Assembly (NCBI GenBank): GCA_002699145.1
Contig: PABK01000061.1
Location: 62,001-126,000, forward strand
Reading direction: 5' to 3'
DNA: 64,000 bases
DNA from: Halioglobus sp.
GTDB lineage: Bacteria; Pseudomonadota; Gammaproteobacteria; Pseudomonadales; Halieaceae
In this document: one piece after another, positions 32,359 through 39,700 of the stretch
How positions within the stretch are numbered: the stretch's first letter is position 1
Layout: every line of letters begins with the position of its first letter
Program-made: the position numbers and the translations under genes
The notes under the pieces: generated by a model
What the model was told of the DNA's origin: nothing
Seen by the model: the letters and a program-made list of their open reading frames with translations, nothing else
Databases searched by the model: none

Positions 32359-32638
32359 GCAAGGGGTGCTGGGCGCCTTCGGGGGCTTGTGCCGCCGCAT
32401 CAGATGCTAGGCGGGGTCCGCGGCCGGTCATCAGGTATTCAAAGCCCAGTCCGTAGCGATCTGCGATTTCCAGGCAGCGGGCGAGCTCTGGCAGCGTAAT
32501 GCCGTCGAGCCACTTTTTCGCTGCCTGGTAGCTAACGCCAAAGTCTCTGCCCACGGCTGTGTAGCGCCCGCGTTTCTCGGCCGAGGGATAATTGAGTTCG
32601 TCCAGCCTGGCGTGCAGCCTGCTCGCAAACGCCATCAT
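32267..32638 (-). CDS. short CI-like phage repressor (HTH)
   Basis: The product from the ATG at 32636-32638 is 123 residues. The HTH is in AVGRDFGVSYQAAKKWLDG, followed by LARCLEIADRYGLGFEYLMTGRGP, a common ending of Xre/Cro-CI DNA-binding domains. The C-terminal part is short and Ala/Glu-rich, with no S24 peptidase (no Ser-Lys dyad), so it would not be cleaved through RecA in the LexA/CI manner. It is divergent from the Cro-like gene with a 134-nt operator region. A longer in-frame reading to 32758 crosses that operator region and was not accepted. Confidence 0.85.
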   Translation of the reverse strand: MMAFASRLHARLDELNYPSAEKRGRYTAVGRDFGVSYQAAKKWLDGITLPELARCLEIADRYGLGFEYLMTGRGPRLASDAAAQAPEGAQHPLLTLWDRLSPDVQAALETQMRAMVAKREPGR

Positions 32639-32674
32639 GGCGATTTCTTTTTGCGTATGTCTAGACACGGATGC

Positions 32675-32703
32675 ACTATCCCTGATAACTCCTGAATTGT
32701 CAG
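32675..32703 (-). promoter_or_regulatory. candidate repressor-maintenance promoter
   Basis: On the minus strand: CTGACA (32698-32703), 17-nt spacer, GATAGT (32675-32680). The start codon of the repressor is 37 nt further. Within it lies an imperfect inverted repeat, CTGACAA and TTATCAG separated by 8 nt, which could be a second operator. Confidence 0.55.
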
Positions 32704-32707
32704 TTGC

Positions 32708-32736
32708 TTTACAAACATAACCTAGGGTTCTAGTAT
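32708..32736 (+). promoter_or_regulatory. early rightward promoter (cro) with operator
   Basis: TTTACA (32708-32713), 17-nt spacer, TAGTAT (32731-32736). The spacer contains AACCTAGGGTT (32719-32729), the same type of element found between -35 and -10 of the exonuclease promoter. The Cro-like GTG start is at 32773, so the leader is about 30 nt. Confidence 0.75.
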
Positions 32737-32772
32737 AGCCCACAAAATTAGTAAGCAAAGGGGCTATTTCAC

Positions 32773-33021
32773 GTGCTGACCGAGGCGATCAAAGTACTTG
32801 GACTTCAATCCGTTGCACAGGCCTGTGGTGTGACTTACCAGGCCGTGCGCAAGTGGGAGGATCGTGGATTTCCTCGGACAGAGTGGACTGGCGAAACGGA
32901 GCACGCCAAGCGAATCGAAGCGCTCAGTCGTGCTCGTCACGCCGAGGACCCCGGTATTCCGGTATTTGAGGCTCCTGACCTCATGCAGCACGCCAGGTCC
33001 TTGGACGCAGTAGCAAATTAG
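32773..33021 (+). CDS. Cro-like HTH regulator (YdaS/Cro type)
   Basis: The 82-residue protein begins at GTG with AAAGGGG about 11 nt upstream. LTEAIKVLGLQSVAQACGVTYQAVRKWEDRGFPRTEWTGET is a YdaS/Cro-type HTH, including the typical short linker to the wing. It is the first gene of the rightward early operon and faces the CI-like repressor. It probably competes for the same operators and opens the lytic pathway. It is followed after 75 nt by the replication gene. Confidence 0.85.
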   Translation: MLTEAIKVLGLQSVAQACGVTYQAVRKWEDRGFPRTEWTGETEHAKRIEALSRARHAEDPGIPVFEAPDLMQHARSLDAVAN

Positions 33022-33096
33022 ATCACGGGGAGGGGTTGCTGTGCATGGGGCTCGCGCACGATCTGTCGTCCATCGGCTAGAGGGGGGGGCCGCGCA

Positions 33097-33915
33097 ATGA
33101 AATGGTACAAGCACTACGCTGACGCACACGATAACAATTCCCTGACGAAGGTGAGGATGCGCTATGGCGCCGACGGCTATGCCATTTACTGGTATTGCCT
33201 GGAACTCATTGCCGGGGATCTGGGCACCACCGAAGAGATCAACTTTGAACTGGCGCACGATGCCGAAGTGATCGGGTTCAATCTCAAAGTTGATAGTAGT
33301 CGTGTCGAAGAGATTATGCGATACATCGTGAATTTAGGGCTGTTCGAGAACAACGAGGGCACCATTTCCTGTATCAAACTCGCCAAATATCTGGACAAAA
33401 AGACCACGCGAAATAAGCGTATACACCAGATAATTGACGCGGCCAATGCGCTTCAAGGTGATGGGGGCGACTGTCCGCGACTGTCGGGGACAGTCCCGGA
33501 CAACTCCGGACGGTCCCCCGACAGCGGGAGTTATCCACAGGGGCGCCCACCTGTCCGCGACAAAGAGTCAATTGTCGCGGACAAATCGCAGTATGTCCCC
33601 GACGGTCCCCCGACTGTCCGGACATGTCCGGATTTGTCGCCGCTAGATACAGATACAGATACAGATACAGATACTCTCCCTGATCCTGTCGGATCAGGGA
33701 GAGAGAGAGCACCCGCTCCCGTGAAATATCCGCTACCTCTGGATTTCACCGTTTCCGATTCAATGCGGCAATGGGCAGCCGATCGAGGCATCAACGAGGT
33801 CGAAATTCAAATGGAAACGGAAAAATTTATGGACCACCACCGCGCCAAGGGAGAGCCGTGTGCGGACTGGGAGTCGCAGTGGCGCATGTGGATGCACCGA
33901 TTTATCGAACGCTGA
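33097..33915 (+). CDS. phage replication initiation protein (Lin1244-like N-terminus, DnaT/O-like C-terminus)
   Basis: The 272-residue protein has an N-terminal winged-helix-like Lin1244/Lin1753 domain (MKWYKHYADAHDNNSLTKV, YGADGYAIYWYCLEL). A long disordered linker follows (~120-200) that contains five Asp-Thr repeats and encodes the origin candidate. The C-terminal segment ADRGINEVEIQMETEKFM, then HHRAKGEPCADWESQWRMWMHRF, is of the type found in phage O/DnaT-like helicase-loading proteins. It would bind the phage origin and recruit host DnaB. No phage helicase or polymerase is seen. RBS AGAGGGGGGG precedes the ATG. Confidence 0.85.
   Translation: MKWYKHYADAHDNNSLTKVRMRYGADGYAIYWYCLELIAGDLGTTEEINFELAHDAEVIGFNLKVDSSRVEEIMRYIVNLGLFENNEGTISCIKLAKYLDKKTTRNKRIHQIIDAANALQGDGGDCPRLSGTVPDNSGRSPDSGSYPQGRPPVRDKESIVADKSQYVPDGPPTVRTCPDLSPLDTDTDTDTDTLPDPVGSGRERAPAPVKYPLPLDFTVSDSMRQWAADRGINEVEIQMETEKFMDHHRAKGEPCADWESQWRMWMHRFIER
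33472..33703. other. candidate phage replication origin inside the replication gene
   Basis: Within 232 bp: TGTCCGCGAC at 33472 and 33552 with an inverted copy at 33574; GTCCCCGAC at 33595 with an inverted copy at 33483; GTCCCCCGAC at 33513 and 33605; the palindrome TGTCCGGACA at 33615; a consensus DnaA box TTATCCACA at 33531-33539; five AGATAC hexamers at 33645-33674; and a perfect 13-bp inverted repeat (33674-33686 with 33691-33703, loop TGTC). All are inside the linker-coding part of the gene, as in lambda O. Confidence 0.7.
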
Positions 33916-33927
33916 AAGGAGTGATCA

Positions 33928-34254
33928 GTGAGCAAAACGACGGTTGAAGGCGCTTTGCGCAGGATCGAAGTAGCCCCCGAGCACAGCCCTGTTGCGGTAT
34001 TTCTCCACCCGCAGGAGGGGTATCTGGAGACCATGTTCGCGGACTCCATGCACACCCAGAACCTCATTGAGCAGGCCGGGGATGACCTCGTCGGTGAATA
34101 TACATCCCGCGACTTTCGCTTCACCGAAGAGCAGTTGGTTGACACTCTCCGGGGTGCCGCAATGCGAGCGCCGGCGGCGGACAGCGTGTTGTATCTCGGC
34201 ATCAAGCGCCGGGCCAGACGTGAATCCCGGGCAGCACAGGCGCAAGCCCGATGA
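33928..34254 (+). CDS. hypothetical phage early protein
   Basis: The 108-residue product begins at GTG with AAAGGAG 7 nt upstream. An acidic alpha/beta-looking N-terminal part (PVAVFLHPQEGYLETMFADSM) is followed by a helical part and a strongly basic Arg/Ala-rich tail (LGIKRRARRESRAAQAQAR). I do not recognise it. Its stop overlaps the start of the next gene (ATGA), and it follows the replication gene by 12 nt. Confidence 0.65.
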   Translation: MSKTTVEGALRRIEVAPEHSPVAVFLHPQEGYLETMFADSMHTQNLIEQAGDDLVGEYTSRDFRFTEEQLVDTLRGAAMRAPAADSVLYLGIKRRARRESRAAQAQAR

Positions 34255-34838
34255 GCGCAGGCGGCAAGAGAGGCGACGACCAGGCCGGGTCCGCGCTCCG
34301 TTACAGCGATGGCAAGCCGCGCTTTGATCTGATCCCGGTGCGAGTGTGGTTGCATCGGTGGGGTGCTGCGTTCAAAGAGCAGAACCTCGGCATACTTCAC
34401 GGCATGATGATTGACCTGCGTGACTTTCAAGAGGGGGATAATCAGGCGCTGCGAAATAGTCTGGTGAACATGCAGCCGTCGGATTGGATGTCGACAGTGG
34501 CAGTCCTCGAGTACGGTGCGACGAAGTACGACGCCTGGAATTGGGCCAAAGGCATGGCATGGTCGAAGTGCATCGGCAGTGCGCTGCGCCACGCATACAA
34601 CCTGCTCGACGGTCGCTCGACGGACAGTGAGTCCGGGCTATCGAACATTGGGCATATCGGTGCGAACTTTGTGTTTCTCGACTGGTATGCAGAGTACTGG
34701 CGCCCTGGCGATGATCGACCGCCAATTGCTCAGGCAGAAGGCTGCAAGCCCACCTTCTCTGTGAAAGATGCACTCCTACCCGTGATGGCGATGCCGAGGT
34801 TTGATGCATACTCACAGCGAGTTGCGAGCGATGAGTGA
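34251..34838 (+). CDS. dATP/dGTP diphosphohydrolase N-terminal-domain protein (DUF5664-like)
   Basis: The 195-residue protein has the family marks LRYSDGKPRFDLIPVRVW near the start, VLEYGATKYDAWNWAKG in the middle, and the helical block IGSALRHAYNLLDGRSTDSESGLSNIGHIGANFVFLDWY with the Glu/Asp/His pattern of MazG-like nucleotide diphosphohydrolases. It probably hydrolyses dATP or dGTP in infected cells. No PurZ-like or DpoZ-like gene is present in the window, so a Z-genome role is not supported. It overlaps both neighbours and is part of the early rightward operon. Confidence 0.75.
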   Translation: MSAGGKRGDDQAGSALRYSDGKPRFDLIPVRVWLHRWGAAFKEQNLGILHGMMIDLRDFQEGDNQALRNSLVNMQPSDWMSTVAVLEYGATKYDAWNWAKGMAWSKCIGSALRHAYNLLDGRSTDSESGLSNIGHIGANFVFLDWYAEYWRPGDDRPPIAQAEGCKPTFSVKDALLPVMAMPRFDAYSQRVASDE

Positions 34839-35541
34839 GAAGTTTGCTGGGGCCATCGGGGCGGCCACCCAGGACAAGATTTTCAAAGACGGTACGATCC
34901 GGTTGAAAATCGACATTGAGCCCGCCTATGCCGAAATGGTGACTCTGGGGTTGCGCTGTCGGCCCGACGTGCCTGTGATTGTCGCGTTTCTGTCGGATGA
35001 CGAGGCGAGAGAGGCGGCGCAGGAGCGAACCATCGCACAGGCCGAGCCAGATCCCGCAGCGGATTATGGGCAACAAGCGCGAGGGTTGAAGTTGTCGGCG
35101 TTCTTCAAGCGCAAGGATGTCTGGATGTCGGTCGGTACAGACGAGGAATTTCTTGCCTGGCTTCGAGATCAACCTTGTGCGCTGGCCAAGGAGCCCCACG
35201 CTTCCCTGCAAGCAGCTGGACAGTGTGCCGGCGACGTGGTCGCGGCCCACTATCGATCTGTTGCCGCTGGTGCGGGCATAGGGATCAAGCCACCCTACAG
35301 CGCAATTCCACTTTGCGACCGGCATCATCAGCTGCAGCACCAACAGGGCTACTCGGCGCTCCGACCGAAGGAGTGGTGGCCGCGCCAGGTGGTTCGCTAC
35401 GTGAGTGATTGGGCCTGGGAAAAACTCAAGACCGACTTGGGCTATGAGTCCTGGCGCGAGGTTCCTCCTTCTGTGCTCCAGGCCTGGGCCCGGACTGCCG
35501 GTGTAGAGCGCTGCCTACCCTACGAATATCGACCTGATTAG
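34831..35541 (+). CDS. DUF968-like HNH-type phage recombination protein
   Basis: From the ATG at 34831 the product is 236 residues; starts at 34801 and 34804 are in frame but extend inside the previous gene. The C-terminal half has LRDQPCALAKEPHASL, then VAAHYRSVAAGAGIG and YSAIPLCDRHHQLQHQQGYSAL, which matches DUF968/HNH-like zinc or metal fingers with conserved Cys, His and the CxxHH pair. The N-terminal half (~120 residues, KDGTIRLKIDIEPAYAEMV) looks like a separate small domain. A role in phage recombination or DNA processing is likely from the family. Confidence 0.7.
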   Translation: MSEKFAGAIGAATQDKIFKDGTIRLKIDIEPAYAEMVTLGLRCRPDVPVIVAFLSDDEAREAAQERTIAQAEPDPAADYGQQARGLKLSAFFKRKDVWMSVGTDEEFLAWLRDQPCALAKEPHASLQAAGQCAGDVVAAHYRSVAAGAGIGIKPPYSAIPLCDRHHQLQHQQGYSALRPKEWWPRQVVRYVSDWAWEKLKTDLGYESWREVPPSVLQAWARTAGVERCLPYEYRPD

Positions 35542-35580
35542 GAGTCGCGGAATGCAGCAGCTGCCAGGGGAATCCTACTG

Positions 35581-36120
35581 ATGGCGGTCGACACGCCCTA
35601 TGCGTCCTTGGATCATGCGTTACGTCGCGCCTACAGTGACCCTCGCGTGAACTATGGAAAGACGCTCAGCGACGCTGCGGGGGCAGGCCAGATGACGCTG
35701 TTAGATCAAATCGCTCAGGATGGATTGGTCCGCCAGGTCCTCGATACAAACCTGAACCCCGGGCAGCGGCTCATCCTGTATTTGGTGTACGACACGACTC
35801 GCCAGAAATACAACGCCATGGTGGCCCTGGATGCGTATACGGAACTGTTCAGCGAGCGCGCTGATCGCTACTTTGTGCTGGAGTCGATTGCGCGGTGGAG
35901 CTACCGACAGTGGCCTGAGCGAGACCCGTTGCTGCCTCGTAAGTACTTGCGCAGCATAGATTATTGGTGCGAGCGGTTCCACGTGAAACGCTGGCGGCTT
36001 TACGAGCAGCGCCGCGAAATCGCAGCCCAGCTGGATGATATGTTCGCGGCGGCGCAGGCATCAGCTTCCACGGTCCTTGGGGAAAAGGCGCTGATCCCGG
36101 GCGACGGCAAATGTTCATAG
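35581..36120 (+). CDS. hypothetical protein, candidate late-gene regulator
   Basis: The 179-residue product has helical segments and a possible HTH region near YLRSIDYWCERFHVKRWRLYEQRREIAAQLD. I do not recognise the family. It is the last early gene, directly before the late leader and terminator, the usual place of an antitermination (Q-type) or late activator gene. A 9-codon mini-ORF (ATG 35552) with its own AGGAG site ends in TGATG, whose ATG is this start, so translation may be coupled. Confidence 0.6.
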   Translation: MAVDTPYASLDHALRRAYSDPRVNYGKTLSDAAGAGQMTLLDQIAQDGLVRQVLDTNLNPGQRLILYLVYDTTRQKYNAMVALDAYTELFSERADRYFVLESIARWSYRQWPERDPLLPRKYLRSIDYWCERFHVKRWRLYEQRREIAAQLDDMFAAAQASASTVLGEKALIPGDGKCS

Positions 36121-36249
36121 TTGCGCAATTCCAAACTCGCCCGTAGCATTTCAGGCAGGGTGGTCGTAGTACCCCCTGTGTCGTGTGTATGGCGCGCGTG
36201 TCCCCTGCATGACGTGCCAGCAATAATAATCACCCTGTCCCCTACAATT

Positions 36250-36277
36250 CCCCCGGGCTTACCACCCGGGGGTTTTT
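36250..36277 (+). terminator. intrinsic terminator in the late leader
   Basis: A perfect 8-bp stem CCCCCGGG / CCCGGGGG, loop CTTACCA, followed by TTTTT. It lies 13 nt upstream of the first late gene and 130 nt after the last early gene. The 169-nt leader (36121-36289) otherwise shows only a possible weak promoter (TTGCGC at 36121 and TAGCAT at 36144, 17-nt spacing). Confidence 0.9.
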
Positions 36278-36289
36278 ATTGGTGCCCCA

Positions 36290-36724
36290 ATGATATTCAA
36301 CAAAGCACGTGGCTTCGCGCTTGGGATGGCCGAGGGCAATATCGTAGTCTCGCCGCCTCCTGGCACAGCACAATTGGAGTACCGGTTTACTACCGCGGCC
36401 GATGTGCTGTGGAATTCCCAGCTCACGCCTGGCTTCGGGGCTGCGTTGGTCGCGGACACCTTTCCGGACAAGTCAGCTTCCGTAGCCGACTCTGGGTGGA
36501 ATCTCGGCGGAACCAACCAATTCGATGTCGTGCTCAACGACAAGACGGTGGTTGCCACCGGTGGCCAGGTCATCTTCCAGTATGTGTGGCTTGTAGAGCA
36601 GGGGGCGCCTCAGAAGCGCCTATTGGGTTTCTGGGACTTCGGTGAACCGCAGACGGTCCTTGATGGACAATCAATGCTCTTGGATTTACAAGATGAGAAC
36701 AATGTTGCGTTTTCTCTCAACTAG
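36290..36724 (+). CDS. hypothetical late phage protein
   Basis: The 144-residue, beta-rich product begins MIFNKARGFALGMAEGNIVV and contains QLEYRFTTAADVLWNSQL and QVIFQYVWLVEQG. Its ending GFWDFGEPQTVLDGQSMLL resembles small virion decoration or fibre-base proteins, but no family is recognised. It is the first gene after the leader terminator. Its last 32 nt overlap the start of the giant HzsA-like gene, so the two are translationally linked. It has no signal peptide. Confidence 0.6.
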   Translation: MIFNKARGFALGMAEGNIVVSPPPGTAQLEYRFTTAADVLWNSQLTPGFGAALVADTFPDKSASVADSGWNLGGTNQFDVVLNDKTVVATGGQVIFQYVWLVEQGAPQKRLLGFWDFGEPQTVLDGQSMLLDLQDENNVAFSLN

Positions 36725-39700
36725 CCTGCTGCTGCTGGCCGCGGTTGCGGCGCATGGCATGCCTCTCGGTGGGGGGCAGACGGCGCACGCAGAGGCCAAC
36801 ATCGCATCGTTCGACCCAACGACCTATCCCATCACGCGCGTCGGCCTGACTCTGCAGTTCGATGAGTCTGATCCGATGGATGTGGGGGAGCAGATACTGC
36901 TGCGGGTATACAACGGCGCAGGTGTTGAGGTCGCTACCGCGCAATGCACCAATGACTTTGCGCAACCGATCTATACGGCGTCCTGTCTCTCTGCGATCCT
37001 GAGCGCGGCTGTGCCGGATTCGACCTTCGATGTTGCACTTGAGTCCCTGGCGGGCACGATGGAGATCGATTCCGCCGCGCTGGTCGTTCACAGCGCGCCA
37101 GGCGTGAATCGCAAGCGCGAGTCAGCAACCCTCACGCTGGAATCGGGTTCGCCGGGTGCACTCGACCCGATCGATTGGAGCCCCGGGGTCATCTTTGATC
37201 TTGGCGGCTTCGACGTGTATCAGGGCTATTTCCCCGACACTGGCCCATACGTGCCGTCCGGTGTCACCGTCGCATCATCCAGCTACCCGACCACGCTCAG
37301 TGCAGTACATCCCAGCGGCGTTGATCAGCCAGCGAACGAGAACCCCGCCCGTTACCCCATTGCCTACAACCTGAATGAAGGCGCGCAATCCAACAGTCAG
37401 CGCCTGGTCATGGTGTTGCATGGTGATGGCGCAGGCGAAGAGGCCTGCCATGGCTATGGCGTGAATGTGGCAGACGAGATGAGGGTACGACTGTGCAACT
37501 CGGAATATCCGAGTCGTGATAGCGTGGACTATCAATCGCAAGGGCTCGGGGGAACCGCTGGGTGGTGGACCTACTGGGGCGGTACCCCGTCCTGTCCGCA
37601 GTGTTCATCCAACGCCGCGGGCCAGAGAATTGCCCAGGCCATCGTCGAACTACAGGCAGATCACGCTGGCATACTGGATGTGGCCGCAGGTGTCATGCTG
37701 ACGGGGAGCGACTACGGCGGTATCGGGTCGATCAATCAGTCCATGGTGCTACCGCGCGTGCGGGATCAGGTCGCGATTGTTTATTCCACCGCGTCGTGGA
37801 CGAATCTCGTAGAGCATCCCAGTGGATACGATGCTAGTACCGAGATACAAACTGCCTGGGGCAGCAATGACCCTGACTCGGTAAACTTCAACGTGCAGGC
37901 CGCCACCGGCGCGCTCGATCACATTTTCTATCGGGTCCACGGCTCAACGCAGGACAATGAGACGCCGCTCTCACAGAGTTTTTTCACAGCCTGTAACGAC
38001 TACAAAATCGCTTGCCTTGGCACGTGGCATGCGGCGGTACCGCATGGCGGCGACCCTGGCCACCAGGGAGGGGAGGACGGGATCGATCTGCCCAGCATTC
38101 TGTTCCCTGACGCGAATATGGATGTTCGCCTCGACCAGCCATTAATCGTTTATACGAACTCGACCGGGAACCAATTCGGGCTTCGAGGACATTACAACCT
38201 GGGGCTCAGCTGGGATAGCGCAGGTATCGTTGCCGATACGGACAGCCTTACCGTACCGCTGAAATACACCCACGCCACTGGCCTCTCCAGCGATCCGGAG
38301 AAAGCCTTGCCAGATCAGCCGACCGATATCACAGTGAGTGTGACGATACGGCGCAGCAACACGTTTATCATCCAACCCAGCCAGAGCGTTGAATGGTCCT
38401 ATGGTGGTCAGGGAGGCATTGTAACCGCGAATAACCAGGGCGAGGTGACTATTGACGGCCTGGCGATGAGTAGCAGTAGTGCCTACTCCGATCTCGTTCT
38501 ATCACGGCCTGAATCTCAAGCAGGAATCATCTATACGCGATCGCTGATTGCATCCAATCCGGTGCCACAAAATGGCTGGGATGATGCCTCCGCGGCGCAG
38601 AAAGTTACGGATGTAAAATCGATTCACGGTGATTTTACAGAGGCCGATATCGTCTATGACGATTTGAACGGTAACGTCTATGTCGTTTTCAATTGCACGG
38701 GCGATCCGATGCTCGACTGTGTCGCCCAGGAGCCGCGCGTCAGCCCGGACGGAACGAAGGCGCTTTTCACGGTCGGGATTGCAGATCAGATGGGCGGGTT
38801 CGGGCAGACAGAGTTCATCCAGACACTCAAGACATCACAACTCTACCTGTACGACATTACCAACCCATCTGCACCGCCAGTACCGGTAGACACTTTGCCT
38901 GGACCAGACGCCATGGCCAGGATGCCGGATTGGATCAACAATGAAACATTCGTGTTTATGGCAACGTATGCACAGAAACATCCGATCAAAGGCACATCGG
39001 AAATGTACACGTTCCCCGATCAGTTTGGACACACACACTATGGGGCCGATCGCTGGGGTATTTCCCAAGAATACTACACCGGCAACGTAGACCCATACGG
39101 TATCAGCGCCAAAGGTGGGGCGCATTCCCTGCAGCTCTACAAGATGAACATTGATGGTACCGGAGAGTGCGGAGCCAGCTATCTCAATCCAGGCACTGGC
39201 AACCAGCCGTGTCTGCTTACGCCCCATGAGTACATGGCCCTTCGCCCAACGGTGTTAACGACGGGCGATATAGTGTATTCGTCACTGCAATCGCATTCCG
39301 ATAAGGCGCGGGACTCTGCATCACCAGGGCATGGTACGAGGATGAACAAGTGGTGGATCGCCCGGACGGACCAGTGGGGTGGGGACGCGACGATACTTGT
39401 GAATGCGCACTCCAAAACGCCGGTCATCGAAACCAAGTCACTGCTGAATCCGGTACTGTATAGCGGTGGCGAGGGGTCGGATCAGTTTCGCGCATTGCGG
39501 GCCATCGGTGAGGATGACCAAGGCAGGCTGTACGTTACCAACTACTATCGCGGCAATCACAGGGGCTTGGGTATCATCTTCCGTTTCTCGATCACGGACC
39601 CGCACGTGGAAGGATGCAGCATTCTCGACAATATCCCTGCGGCAGTGTTCAGTAGTTCCACTCCCGGCAGTGGCGGCTATATGCCGTGTGATATCGAGTC

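Noticed and set aside
32155-32400. Leftward 81-codon frame beside the repressor
   Set aside because: Overlaps the repressor end in another frame and is Arg/Pro/Cys-rich without pattern.
33645-33674. AGATAC hexamer repeat as a sequencing or assembly artefact
   Set aside because: It keeps the reading frame (Asp-Thr repeats) and lies among other origin-like elements, so it looks genuine.
34251-34838. Z-genome (2-aminoadenine) biosynthesis module
   Set aside because: Only the diphosphohydrolase-like gene is present; no PurZ-like or dedicated polymerase gene in the window.
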